Below are positions 1 through 7,333 of a DNA stretch of 25,406 nt, piece after piece. The notes under the pieces are model-generated. The model saw only the letters and a program-made list of their open reading frames with translations. It was not told the origin of the DNA and did not search any database. Made by a program: the position numbers and the translations under genes. The DNA comes from WHSM01 sp050701635 (GTDB lineage Bacteria > Actinomycetota > Actinomycetes > Mycobacteriales > Micromonosporaceae): contig JBOGDF010000028.1 of the NCBI GenBank assembly GCA_050701635.1, positions 1-25,406 of the forward strand, written 5' to 3'. How positions within the stretch are numbered: the first letter of the stretch is position 1; each line of letters begins with the position of its first letter.

Positions 1-245
1 CGCCCGAGCTGGTCGGCCGCGCGCGCCGGCTCGCGGCGCGGGCGCTGGAGCACGGCACCGTACTGCCCCACACCGCGCTCCAGTTCCCGCTGCGGCACCC
101 CGCGGTGGCGTCGGTGGTCTCCGGCATGGCCCGGCCGGACCACGTACGCAGCTCCGTGGACTGGATGACCACCCCGGTTCCCGACGCCTTCTGGGAGGGC
201 GTCGACACACAGACAGGCCCCGACACACAGATAGGCACAGCGTGA
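1..245 (+). CDS. aldo/keto reductase, C-terminal part (probable L-fucose/D-threo-aldose dehydrogenase)
   Basis: The gene is cut by the left edge; its reading frame starts at base 3 and ends in TGA at 243-245. The visible 80 residues contain ALQFPLRHPAVASVVSG and DHVRSSVDWM, the end of the barrel and the last helices typical of aldo/keto reductases that oxidise L-fucose or related aldoses to lactones. The N-terminal catalytic Asp/Tyr/Lys/His residues lie outside the window, so activity cannot be judged. A low-complexity tail with repeated DTQ follows the domain. The stop overlaps the GTG of the dehydratase gene by four bases (GTGA), implying one operon and coupled translation. With the two genes that follow, the likely role is the first, NAD(P)-linked step of oxidative 6-deoxyhexose breakdown. 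Family assignment is fairly sure; substrate is inferred from context. Confidence 0.75.
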   Translation, partial: PELVGRARRLAARALEHGTVLPHTALQFPLRHPAVASVVSGMARPDHVRSSVDWMTTPVPDAFWEGVDTQTGPDTQIGTA

Positions 246-1534
246 CCAGCATCGCCGGCATCACCACCACCGACATCCGGTTCCCGACGTCGCGGCAGCT
301 CGACGGCTCCGACGCGATGAACCGCGAGCCGGACTACTCGGCGGCGTACATCGTGGTGCACGCCGACGACGGTACGCGCGGCGACGGCTTCGTCTTCACC
401 ACCGGACGCGGCAACGAGATCGCGCTGGCGGCGCTGAACGCGCTCGAACCGCTGCTCGTCGGCCGGCCGATCGGTACGCCCGGCGACCTCGCCGAGCTGT
501 CCCGCGCGCTGACCCACGACTCCCAGCTGCGCTGGCTGGGCCCGGAGAAGGGCGTCGTCCACATGGCGGCGGGAGCGGCGATCAACGCCTGCTGGGACCG
601 CCAGGCTCGGGCCGCCGGGCTTCCGCTGTGGCGGTACCTCGCGTCGCTGTCGCCGTCCGAGCTCGTGGCCCAGGTCGACTTCCGGCACCTGCGCGACGCC
701 CTCGACGAGACCGCCGCACTCGACCTGCTGACCGCGGCTTCCGCCGGGCGCGAAGAGCGGATCGCTCTGCTCCTCGAGCAGGGGTATCCGGCATACACCA
801 CGACCCCGGGCTGGCTCGGCTACAGCGACGAGAAGCTGGCGAAGCTGGCCCAGGAGGCGGTCGCCGACGGGTTCACCCAGATCAAGCTGAAGGTGGGCGC
901 CGACCTGGACGACGACGTACGCCGGCTGCGGCTCGCCCGGTCCGTGGTCGGTCCGGACATCCGGATCGCGATCGACGCCAACCAGGTGTGGGACCGCGAC
1001 GACGCGGTGGAGTGGGTCGCGGCGCTCACGCCGTACCAGCCGTACTGGATCGAGGAGCCGACCAGCCCCGACGACGTGCTCGCCCACGCCCACATCCGGC
1101 GCGCGGTGGCGCCGGTGAAGGTGGCGACCGGCGAGCACGGCCAGAACCGCGTGCTGTTCAAGCAGCTGCTGCAGGCCGGCGCGATCGACGTCCTGCAGCT
1201 CGACGCCGCCCGGGTCGGCGGGGTGAACGAGAACATCGCGATCCTGCTGCTGGCGGCGACGTACGGGGTGCCGGTCTGCCCGCACGCGGGCGGCGTCGGG
1301 CTCTGCGAGCTGGTGCAGCACCTGGCGATGTTCGACTACGTGGCGGTCTCCGGCACCATGCACGACCGGGTGATCGAGTACGTCGACCACCTGCACGAGC
1401 ACTTCGAGGATCCGGTGGTGGTCCGCGGCGGGCGCTACCAGGCACCGTCCGCACCCGGGTTCTCGTCCCGGATCCGCGCCGCGTCGCAGACTGAGTACGC
1501 GTACCCCACCGGACCGGCCTGGAGTTCCCGATGA
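242..1534 (+). CDS. L-fuconate dehydratase (enolase superfamily)
   Basis: A 430-residue member of the mandelate racemase/enolase superfamily, closest in pattern to L-fuconate dehydratase, which removes water from L-fuconate to give 2-keto-3-deoxy-L-fuconate. The N-terminal capping domain covers about residues 1-150 and the barrel about 190-400. Visible catalytic features are the KxK pair (K215, K217), metal ligands D245 (IAIDAN), E271 (WIEEP) and probably E298 (TGEHG), and the general acid/base H348 in CPHAGG. Length matches the family. Starts at GTG inside the GTGA overlap with the reductase; its own TGA overlaps the next ATG (ATGA). All three genes therefore look like one translation-coupled catabolic operon. 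Other acid-sugar dehydratases of the superfamily are possible, but the N-terminal DxRFPTS and the long insert near residues 140-190 favour the fuconate type. Confidence 0.88.
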   Translation: MTSIAGITTTDIRFPTSRQLDGSDAMNREPDYSAAYIVVHADDGTRGDGFVFTTGRGNEIALAALNALEPLLVGRPIGTPGDLAELSRALTHDSQLRWLGPEKGVVHMAAGAAINACWDRQARAAGLPLWRYLASLSPSELVAQVDFRHLRDALDETAALDLLTAASAGREERIALLLEQGYPAYTTTPGWLGYSDEKLAKLAQEAVADGFTQIKLKVGADLDDDVRRLRLARSVVGPDIRIAIDANQVWDRDDAVEWVAALTPYQPYWIEEPTSPDDVLAHAHIRRAVAPVKVATGEHGQNRVLFKQLLQAGAIDVLQLDAARVGGVNENIAILLLAATYGVPVCPHAGGVGLCELVQHLAMFDYVAVSGTMHDRVIEYVDHLHEHFEDPVVVRGGRYQAPSAPGFSSRIRAASQTEYAYPTGPAWSSR

Positions 1535-2763
1535 AGCGCCGCTTTCCCGCGCCGCGTGACCTGGCGCCGCTGCTGAGGTTCAAGAAGCCGGTCTGGTCGG
1601 CGAAGCGCCGCCGGCTGGAGGCCGCGCTCACCATCGCCGACCTGCGGCGGATCGCGAAGCGGCGTACCCCCCGGGCGGCCTTCGACTACACCGACGGTGC
1701 CGCCGACGGCGAGGTCTCGCTGGCGCGGGCCCGGCAGGCGTTCGCCGATGTGCAGTTCAACCCGAGGATCCTGCGGGACGTGACGGAAGTGGACACCTCG
1801 CGCGACGTGCTGGGCGCCCGGGTGGCGCTGCCGTTCGGGATCGCCCCCACCGGGTTCACCCGGATGATGCACACCGAGGGCGAGATCGCCGGGGCGACCG
1901 CCGCCGGCGCGGCCGGGATCCCGTTCACCCTCTCGACGCTGGGCACCACCTCGATCGAGGACGTCGCCGCGGCGAACCCGGACGGCCGCAACTGGTTCCA
2001 GCTCTACATGTGGAAGGACCGCGACCGCGCCGCCGCACTGATCGACCGCGCCCGGGTCGCCGGGTACGACACGCTGGTCGTCACGGTGGACGTACCGGTG
2101 GCCGGCACCCGGCTGCGGGACGTACGCAACGGCATGACGATCCCGCCGACGCTGACCGTACGTACGGTGCTCGACGCGCTGCCGCGCCCCGCGTGGTGGT
2201 TCAACTTCCTCACCACCGGGCCGCTCGCTTTCGCCTCGCTGGCGTCCTGGTCCGGCACCGTTGCCGAGCTGCTCGACACCATGTTCGACCCGTCGGTGAC
2301 CTTCGAGGACCTGGCCTGGATCCGCGACCAGTGGTCCGGCCGGATCTCCGTGAAGGGCGTACAGAGCCTCGACGACGCGCGCCGGCTCGCCGACGCCGGG
2401 GTGGACGCGATCGTGCTGTCCAACCACGGCGGGCGGCAGCTCGACCGTGCCCCGGTCCCGTTCCACCTGCTGCCCGAGGTGGTTGCCGCGGTCGGTGACG
2501 ACGTCGAGGTGCATCTGGACACCGGCATCACCTCCGGCGCCGACATCGTCGCCGCCGTCGCGCACGGCGCCCGGTTCACCCTGATCGGCCGGGCCTACCT
2601 GTACGGCCTGATGGCCGGCGGCCGCGACGGCGTCGACCGTACGATCACGATCCTGCGCGACCAGGTCACCCGCACCATGCGGCTGCTCGGCGTCACCACG
2701 CTCGACCAGCTCACCCCGGACCACGTCACCCAGCTGGTAGGGCTGGCTCCGCGTACGCGATGA
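1531..2763 (+). CDS. lldD: FMN-dependent alpha-hydroxy-acid (L-lactate) dehydrogenase
   Basis: A 410-residue FMN-dependent alpha-hydroxy-acid dehydrogenase that probably oxidises L-lactate to pyruvate. Seen directly: the N-terminal FDYTDGAADGE segment (about residue 51), the substrate/FMN-binding FGIAPTGFTRMMH (102-114) and FQLYMW (156-161), the VTVDVPVAGTRLRDVRNG turn (184-201), K275, and the catalytic His in SNHGGRQLD (H299, with R302). Length fits the family with a basic N-terminal extension of about 30 residues. The ATG overlaps the dehydratase stop by four bases. Oxidative L-fucose pathways that cleave the C6 intermediate give pyruvate plus L-lactate, so this enzyme would consume the second product; that link is inferred. 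Other actinobacterial roles of the family, such as mycofactocin-linked MftD, are less likely here because no mycofactocin genes are nearby. A degraded inverted copy of its 3' end lies at 13066-13329. Confidence 0.85.
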   Translation: MKRRFPAPRDLAPLLRFKKPVWSAKRRRLEAALTIADLRRIAKRRTPRAAFDYTDGAADGEVSLARARQAFADVQFNPRILRDVTEVDTSRDVLGARVALPFGIAPTGFTRMMHTEGEIAGATAAGAAGIPFTLSTLGTTSIEDVAAANPDGRNWFQLYMWKDRDRAAALIDRARVAGYDTLVVTVDVPVAGTRLRDVRNGMTIPPTLTVRTVLDALPRPAWWFNFLTTGPLAFASLASWSGTVAELLDTMFDPSVTFEDLAWIRDQWSGRISVKGVQSLDDARRLADAGVDAIVLSNHGGRQLDRAPVPFHLLPEVVAAVGDDVEVHLDTGITSGADIVAAVAHGARFTLIGRAYLYGLMAGGRDGVDRTITILRDQVTRTMRLLGVTTLDQLTPDHVTQLVGLAPRTR

Positions 2764-2810
2764 GCCGCGCCGGCCCGGGTTCAGCAGCTGCCGTGGCTAA
2801 CACCGCCCTG

Positions 2811-2822
2811 GCGGGTACCCGC
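2811..2822. repeat. 12-bp perfect palindrome upstream of the lipoprotein gene
   Basis: GCGGGTACCCGC is perfectly symmetric and lies between the lactate dehydrogenase stop and the lipoprotein start. It could be an operator half-site pair, but a palindrome of this length can arise by chance in such GC-rich DNA. Confidence 0.3.
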
Positions 2823-2898
2823 GGGTCAGCCGTGGCTCGCAGGTTTCGTGGCCGGATTCGGGGGTACGGGCCAGAGGCCGCCCGAGAGGGGAGCCGCG

Positions 2899-3528
2899 AT
2901 GAGCGCACCTCGCTGCCCGTACCAAGTCAAAGGTGTGCCCATGGATCGGCGGATGGCTCTGGTACGGATCCTGGGTGTCGGCGTGGCGGTGCCGGCCGGC
3001 CTGCTGGCGGCCGCGTGTGGCCGGGACGATCCGATGGGTCGCCCGCACATGGGCGACGGCATGGCTTCCTCCGGCGGGATGCCGGACTGGATGATGGGCC
3101 GGGGCGGTATGGACCGGCAGATGATGCGCGACATGCCGGTCATCCACGACCTGTTGGCGAACCATGAGCAGATCCAGCGACGGGTCGAAACCTTGCCGGA
3201 CGGGATCCGTTCCTGGACCACCAGCCAGGATCCGGACATCGCGGAGTTGATCCGCACCCACGTGGGACAGATGCGTGAACGGGTGAAGAACGGCGACCCG
3301 ATTCGGGAGATGGATCCGGTGTTCCGTGAGATCTTCGAGCACCACGAAGCCATCCAGATCGAGACGCAGGACATCGAGGGTGGCGTACGGGTCGTCGAGA
3401 CTTCCGCGCAGCCGCAGGTGGCGGCGCTGATCCGGCAGCACGCCCAGCGGGCGGTGTCGGAGTTCGTCGCCTCCGGCATGGAACGAGCCATGCGGCCCAC
3501 GCCACTACCTTCCGGTTACCGCGACTGA
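2899..3528 (+). CDS. Met-rich exported lipoprotein, unknown function
   Basis: A 209-residue protein with a lipoprotein-type signal: basic MDRRMALVR, a hydrophobic stretch, then LLAAAC with the putative lipidated Cys at residue 40 from this start. The ATG at 2899 has a good Shine-Dalgarno (gagggga); ATG 2941 would give a more usual 25-residue signal and remains possible. After the Cys comes a Met/Gly/His-rich segment (DPMGRPHMGDGM, MPDWMMGRGGM, MMRDM), which suggests soft-metal binding. A conserved-looking two-part helical domain follows (VIHDLLANHEQIQRRVETLPDGI; HEAIQIETQDIEGGVRV), where each half has an H-I-E-T-x-x-G-I/V pattern, so it may be an internal duplication. I recall similar proteins only as hypotheticals near metal genes. 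It is separate from the fucose operon by 135 bases. Real gene: fairly sure; metal role: inference only. Confidence 0.75.
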   Translation: MSAPRCPYQVKGVPMDRRMALVRILGVGVAVPAGLLAAACGRDDPMGRPHMGDGMASSGGMPDWMMGRGGMDRQMMRDMPVIHDLLANHEQIQRRVETLPDGIRSWTTSQDPDIAELIRTHVGQMRERVKNGDPIREMDPVFREIFEHHEAIQIETQDIEGGVRVVETSAQPQVAALIRQHAQRAVSEFVASGMERAMRPTPLPSGYRD

Positions 3529-3845
3529 CACCCGCCGGAGGACTGCTGCTGCGGCCACTGACCCGCCAGCAATTCGCATGGTTCTACGTTCCGGCCAACC
3601 GACCCTAGTCCCGGGAAATCCCAGTCCCTACCTGGGGGTACGGAATGTTTCCCCTTCTGTGGTGCTGCTCCCTTTCGCACCAAAAGATCAATTAAATACT
3701 CTGCGCTATTGGTTCGAATCAATCTCCCGACCTCCGGTAGACCCGGCGACCGGGAGTGCCATCGACGCGTCGAGCTTCCTTGGAATACCGCACTCAGGCA
3801 CCCCGGCCTGGTGCGGATCCAACCCCTCGGAACGGGAGGCTTCGC
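3529..3845 (+). promoter_or_regulatory. AT-richer leader and hairpin upstream of the first metzincin-like gene
   Basis: This 317-base stretch has no convincing gene. It contains the least GC-rich segment near here (about 3655-3725, including gatcaattaaatac), suitable for a promoter. A hairpin occupies 3788-3816: ccgcac pairs with gtgcgg and cagg with cctg, with one bulged base and an 8-base loop. It sits just before the Shine-Dalgarno gggagg at 3834-3839 that fixes the GTG start at 3846. The stem could influence translation or be part of a longer structured 5' leader; no known riboswitch class was recognised. Confidence 0.4.
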
Positions 3846-4367
3846 GTGCGTGCATTAGCCAAGTCAGGTGCCGTCTTAGCCGTGTTGCTCACGGTGCTGA
3901 TGAGCGCCTCGACCGCCCAGGCCCACCAGTGGGGCAACTGGCATTGGAACCGGTACGGCTCCAGTGTCACCATCCGCGCATATGTCTCGGGCCCCAACAT
4001 CTCGTGGTCGCGGGCGGCGGTGGCCGACTGGTCGAACAACACGATCCTCTACCTACCCGACCCCGGAGGTCACACCGACCTCTCGGTGTACGCCGGCAAC
4101 TACGGCAACACCGGATGGGGCGGTCTCGCCTCGATCGAGAGCGCCAGCGGCAGCCACATCCTCCACGCCCATTCCCGCGTGAACACCTACTACGGGTACG
4201 GCCAATCCGACTTCATCGGGATTCAATGCCAGGAGGTCGGCCACACGGTGGGGCTGGACCACAGTAACGACGGCTGCATGGGAAAGGGCTACTACAACAA
4301 CACCAACTACACCGTGGCCCACAACTGGAATGACATCTACAACATGTACCGCTACTCGCACCACTGA
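3846..4367 (+). CDS. small secreted metzincin-like protein with QExxH motif
   Basis: A 173-residue exported protein. The GTG start at 3846 is chosen because gggagg lies at the right distance and the product then begins with a clean signal peptide ending STAQA before HQWGNWHW. The mature part has the layout of a very small metzincin-type peptidase. The zinc site reads C-QEVGHTVGLDH, so Gln replaces the first His of HExxHxxGxxH, while the Glu, the second and third His and the Gly remain. NDGCMG follows where the Met-turn would be. It shares the N-terminal HxWGxxHWxRxG pattern and the whole QEVGH region with the minus-strand protein at 5453-6121, so the two are paralogues. The downstream gene starts 17 bases later and is probably co-transcribed. 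Proteolytic activity is uncertain because of the His-to-Gln change. Confidence 0.8.
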   Translation: MRALAKSGAVLAVLLTVLMSASTAQAHQWGNWHWNRYGSSVTIRAYVSGPNISWSRAAVADWSNNTILYLPDPGGHTDLSVYAGNYGNTGWGGLASIESASGSHILHAHSRVNTYYGYGQSDFIGIQCQEVGHTVGLDHSNDGCMGKGYYNNTNYTVAHNWNDIYNMYRYSHH

Positions 4368-4384
4368 GCAGAAGGGAGACAACC

Positions 4385-4960
4385 GTGAAACTCAAACTCA
4401 TCATCACCGCCGCGGTCGTACTGCCACTGCTCGCCGGTGGGATCGCACTCGCCAGCTCCTCCGGCGGGACCGCGGCGCCGCAGCCGGAGCAGAAGCGGTA
4501 CACCCCGGTGTGGCACAACCAACCCACCAGCGTCGACCAGGCGGTCGACATGGCCGTCGTGGTGGTACGCGGCACCGTGATCGACGTACGTCAGGCAGCT
4601 GAGATCGTGGTGCCTGCCCAGGGCGAGCCCGGCGGCGTCGACCGGGTCCCGACCCAGGCGGTCACGTTCCGGAGCTCGGAGTTGTTCAAGGGCTCGGTGC
4701 CGGCGACGTTCACCGTGTTCCGTACCGGCGGGCCGGGCGTCTCCGTCGAGGGCGACCCGGGCTACCGCACCGGCCAGCAGTACGTCCTCGCGCTGGGGAG
4801 CCAACGTACCGACGGCCGGTGGGTACTCGTCTCACCGGAGGGCCGTTACCAGCTCCGCGCCGGCAACGTGTACGCGATCAGCGACGTGCCTGGCGTGGCG
4901 AAGGTCAACGGTGAGAGTTACGAGCGGTTCCGTACCACGGTCACCAGCGCCGTGAACTGA
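4385..4960 (+). CDS. exported or membrane-anchored protein, unknown function
   Basis: A 191-residue protein starting at GTG, with gaaggga about eight bases upstream. Its N-terminus has two lysines followed by a hydrophobic helix (LIITAAVVLPLLAGGIALA), a signal peptide or anchor. The remaining approximately 165 residues look like a single beta-rich domain with no cysteines (DMAVVVVRGTVIDVR, QAVTFRSSELFKG, FTVFRTGG, GQQYVLALG, WVLVSPEGRYQL). The VRGTVIDVR...FKG...YVLALG arrangement recalls small OB-like secreted domains known only as hypotheticals in actinobacteria. It lies 17 bases behind the metzincin-like gene, so it may be a partner, inhibitor or substrate of that protein. The first gene of the opposite unit is likewise paired with a small exported protein, but the two partners do not look related. 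Confidence 0.75.
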   Translation: MKLKLIITAAVVLPLLAGGIALASSSGGTAAPQPEQKRYTPVWHNQPTSVDQAVDMAVVVVRGTVIDVRQAAEIVVPAQGEPGGVDRVPTQAVTFRSSELFKGSVPATFTVFRTGGPGVSVEGDPGYRTGQQYVLALGSQRTDGRWVLVSPEGRYQLRAGNVYAISDVPGVAKVNGESYERFRTTVTSAVN

Positions 4961-4966
4961 GCCGTC

Positions 4967-5009
4967 CACGGATGGCCGGGACACCACGCGGGCGTCCCGG
5001 CCATCCGTG
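4967..5009. terminator. bidirectional hairpin terminator
   Basis: A perfect 16-bp inverted repeat (arms 4967-4982 and 4994-5009, left arm cacggatggccgggac) encloses an 11-base loop. It lies between the converging genes that end at 4960 (+) and 5022 (-). There is no U-tract, as is common in GC-rich actinobacteria. It most likely ends transcription from both sides. Confidence 0.8.
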
Positions 5010-5021
5010 TCCACACGCGCG

Positions 5022-5453
5022 TCAGGCCACCTTCACCGAGCAGTTGTCGGCCTCGAACGTCACAGTCACGCTGACCTTCTGGCGCTCGGTCACCGTGACC
5101 GGGGCGCCGCATACCTGTTCGAGCGGGCCGAGACCTTGTTCCCCGGACGTCGGGCAGACGCTCTGGCACTTACGCCACCAACTGATCACGCGGTACGTCC
5201 CGGGCTCGAGGGGCACCGTCAGCGAGATTTCCTCACCCGGGACGCCCTTCTCGGCGACGGACTTCGCCTTGGTGGTCTCGACCCGCACGTACCAGACCGT
5301 CTGGGGTGCTGTGGTGCCGGACTGGCCGACGGTGAGCGTGGCGGTTGGGGCGTCCGCCCGGTCCTCGGCGTCGGCTCGGCCATCGGAGGCCGCGCCGCCG
5401 CAGCCGCCCAGTATCAACAGGACGGCTGCGACGGCGAAGAGGTGAGACTTCAC
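5022..5453 (-). CDS. small lipoprotein with four extra cysteines
   Basis: A 143-residue protein with a clear lipobox (LLILGGC, Cys at residue 18). A Gly/Ala/Asp-rich linker is followed by a beta-rich domain of about 100 residues (TATLTVGQSG, TVWYVRVETT, GTYRVISWWRKC, KVSVTVTFEADNC). Cysteines in KCQSVC, EQVCG and DNC could form two disulfides. The GTG start shares one base with the TAG of the upstream metzincin-like gene (TAGTG), so translation is almost certainly coupled. The sandwich-like pattern with EPGTYRV resembles carbohydrate- or protein-binding folds, but I do not recognise a family. Being anchored outside the membrane, it may hold or regulate the secreted partner encoded just upstream. 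Confidence 0.78.
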   Translation of the reverse strand: MKSHLFAVAAVLLILGGCGGAASDGRADAEDRADAPTATLTVGQSGTTAPQTVWYVRVETTKAKSVAEKGVPGEEISLTVPLEPGTYRVISWWRKCQSVCPTSGEQGLGPLEQVCGAPVTVTERQKVSVTVTFEADNCSVKVA

Positions 5454-6121
5454 TACGCCCAGGTGATCATCGTGACGGTGCCGCCGGTACGGATGGTGGT
5501 CACGCCCGACTCACCGGCGGCCGAGGCCGCGTCGGAGTGGGAGTAGATCGAGGTGAGCTGGTCGTAGTCGTGCTGGTTGGGGTGCTGGTTGGTGCTCCAG
5601 TCGTTGGTGTAGTCCATGCAGGTGCCGAGGTTGGGGTTGGTGAAGTTCTCGTCCTGGTGGCCCAGGCCCCAGTCGTGGCCGACCTCCTGGCACATCACGC
5701 CCTGCCGCTTGGCCGAGCCGGCGCCGCCCAGGTAGGTGTCGTTCATCTTCGCGGTGCCCTGGGAGATGTGGCCTCCGGAGAGGCTGATCGAGGCAATGCC
5801 GGCCCAGCCGTTGTTGCCGTACGCGTAGTTGCACACCCGTACCGCGCCGCTGATCGCGTTGCAGCGCCGCCGGGTACGCGACGAGTCATCGCTCGCCACG
5901 ACGGTGTTCTCCAGGTAGGCGCTCTTGTTCCAGTCGCTGTTGGCGACGCTCAACGCATTGTTCCAGTCGGTGGTGACGCTGTCGTACACCTTGACCTGTA
6001 CAGCTCCGGTGCGCTTCCAGTGGTACGTGCCCCAGCTGTGGTCAGCCTGGGCGGGAGCCGCTGAAAGACCGACGATCGCCGCCATGAACGCGACAACCAG
6101 ACTCACGCTGCGTACTCGCAA
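5453..6121 (-). CDS. secreted metzincin-like protein with QExxH motif
   Basis: A 222-residue exported protein. The open frame extends much further upstream, but TTG at 6121 is chosen because gaggagg lies seven bases before it and the product then has a normal signal peptide (VRSVSLVVAFMAAIVGLSAAPAQA). The mature N-terminus DHSWGTYHWKRTG matches that of the protein at 3846-4367. The zinc-site region reads MCQEVGHDWGLGH, again with Gln instead of the first metal-binding His, followed by a Met-turn-like GTCMDYT. This full-length pattern (QDEN...PNLGTCMDYT) is close to actinobacterial secreted hypotheticals I recall, usually annotated as peptidases or unknown. It overlaps the lipoprotein gene by one base. 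If it is catalytic, zinc must be held in an unusual way; if not, it may be a binding protein that has kept the fold. Confidence 0.8.
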   Translation of the reverse strand: MRVRSVSLVVAFMAAIVGLSAAPAQADHSWGTYHWKRTGAVQVKVYDSVTTDWNNALSVANSDWNKSAYLENTVVASDDSSRTRRRCNAISGAVRVCNYAYGNNGWAGIASISLSGGHISQGTAKMNDTYLGGAGSAKRQGVMCQEVGHDWGLGHQDENFTNPNLGTCMDYTNDWSTNQHPNQHDYDQLTSIYSHSDAASAAGESGVTTIRTGGTVTMITWA

Positions 6122-6727
6122 GGAACTGCCTCCTCTACAACGGGGTGAGGCTGGCTCCGGGGAGGATGAGACACCCTCACAAGGGGTGAACCGCACGCTA
6201 ATGACGAGTGGCCGACCGACATAACCGGGTAATTCCCTATCCGCTGCCCTCGCTGCGACATGCATCGGCGCGCGGGTATCCCGGCCGATCGACGTTGCCG
6301 CGAGGGCACGATCACATGGGGTCAAGGCAACTCTTGCGTACGCCGTGGAACCGGGTGTCCGATGCGACGTCTGAACGGCATGGCTGCTTTGCTCCGCGTA
6401 CTGCTCACGTTGCTGTTCGCCGCCAAAGGAAGCCGCCGCCGCTCTCGCCGATCTCATCGCCGACTGGTGGCGCCGAGGACCGCCCAGCGACGCCCCGGAC
6501 ATGGATACTTGAGCGGGTCAGCCGACATGGCGCGACATAGTCGCAGATTCTGACAAACAGCGCAAGGAGTCATTTTCTTCGCATTGTGCCCCCGGCAGGG
6601 CACACAAAAGAACTGCGACGCAGATGCGGCGGTTCTGGCCCTGGAAGGGGCGTACCTGCTGCCATAGGGGCGCGGGTCGGCGTCGGCGAAACCTGGCGCC
6701 GATACTGCACTGTCGCAGATTCTGGGG
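6122..6727. other. gene-free region upstream of the metzincin-like gene
   Basis: No open frame here has convincing codon usage or recognisable product. The first approximately 150 bases should carry the promoter and leader of the minus-strand gene at 5453-6121. The 13-mer gtcgcagattctg occurs twice (about 6540-6552 and 6712-6724), the second copy just before the discoidin-domain remnant; it might mark an old rearrangement but could be chance. The rest looks like decayed sequence. Confidence 0.5.
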
Positions 6728-6918
6728 AGCGTCTGCACGTACGGCAGCCAGGAAGCGATGAGTGAGTACGGCGCCGCCACCAACGCCATCGACAACGACC
6801 CCTACACCATTTGGCACACCAAGTACGTCGGTGGCAGCGCGCGCCGGACCAGCCGAACTCGTCGTGGACACGGGCACGAAAGCCACACTGGCCGGGGTTC
6901 CGCTACCTGCCGCGCGGC
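6728..6918 (+). pseudogene. discoidin (F5/8 type C) domain remnant, two frameshifts
   Basis: Three consecutive pieces of one domain are readable in three different frames. The first (from 6728) reads TYGSQEAMSEYGAATNAID then NDPYTIWHTKY. The second (from about 6855) reads ELVVDTGTKATLAG. The third (from 6898) reads FRYLPRG. Joined, they give the order and spacing of an F5/8 type C carbohydrate-binding domain (SQE, A-x-NA-x-D, TIWHT, VDLG-like strand, L-RYLPR). Such domains are usually appended to secreted glycoside hydrolases or proteases; no catalytic domain remains on either side. The fragment is therefore a broken piece of a lost secreted enzyme gene. The call rests only on motif memory. 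Confidence 0.65.
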
Positions 6919-7333
6919 TGTCACGTTCGGCTGGGCCGTAGATGCGGCGATACGGCATGGTCTTCGTGAACCAACGGCGGGTTGACGCGAGTCGGCGGCG
7001 CCTGTGCCGTCAGGTACCCCCTGGCGGCACAGGCCAGGCCATGGTGGCTGACCTGGTGGCTTCAGCCGGTTTGCGAGGCTTCCACGATCGCGCGGATGTC
7101 GTCGGCGACCTGACTTCGGCCACGTTCTGGGGTCTGATGGCGACTGTAGGGCTGTGACCTGCGGTTTTGTGGGTCGAGTTGGCTGGATTTGCGCACTAAC
7201 GGGGTCCGTGGGGTCACTGTGAGACGAACGTACTCTCGTGCCTGTGTCACTCGTAGCAGCGGACAGAGGTCTGCGGTCTTGCACAGTCCCGCATTTGCCA
7301 GCGTCTCGTAAGCTGCGCACGGTGCGAGTCGCG
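6919..7333. other. gene-free decayed region containing a hairpin
   Basis: No supported gene is visible between the discoidin remnant and the SUKH-type gene. The minus strand near 7062-7130 reads VADDIRAIVEAS, faintly like the start of a GntR-type regulator, but the surroundings do not continue that family. Apart from the hairpin listed separately I see nothing functional; the end of the stretch must hold the promoter of the gene at 7334. Confidence 0.4.
7000..7034. terminator. 15-bp hairpin, terminator-like
   Basis: Arms 7000-7014 and 7020-7034 (left arm gcctgtgccgtcagg) pair along 15 positions with one G-U wobble and a 5-base loop. It follows the discoidin remnant, so it may be the surviving terminator of that lost gene. 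Confidence 0.6.

Noticed and set aside
1435..2724. 429-codon open frame on the minus strand opposite the lactate dehydrogenase gene
   Set aside because: Its product is Gly/Arg/Val/His-rich with no domain, typical of a shadow frame in GC-rich DNA; the plus strand has full catalytic motifs.
3705..3725. tRNA-like T-loop string GGTTCGAATC
   Set aside because: No acceptor, D or anticodon stems can be folded around it, and the flanking stem does not pair in tRNA register.
6208..6540. Open frames on both strands upstream of the metzincin-like gene
   Set aside because: Composition is unlike real genes here and no motif or Shine-Dalgarno was found.
7062..7130. VADDIRAIVEAS on the minus strand, like the start of a GntR regulator
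   Set aside because: Too short, and neither side continues the family pattern; left as unresolved decayed sequence.
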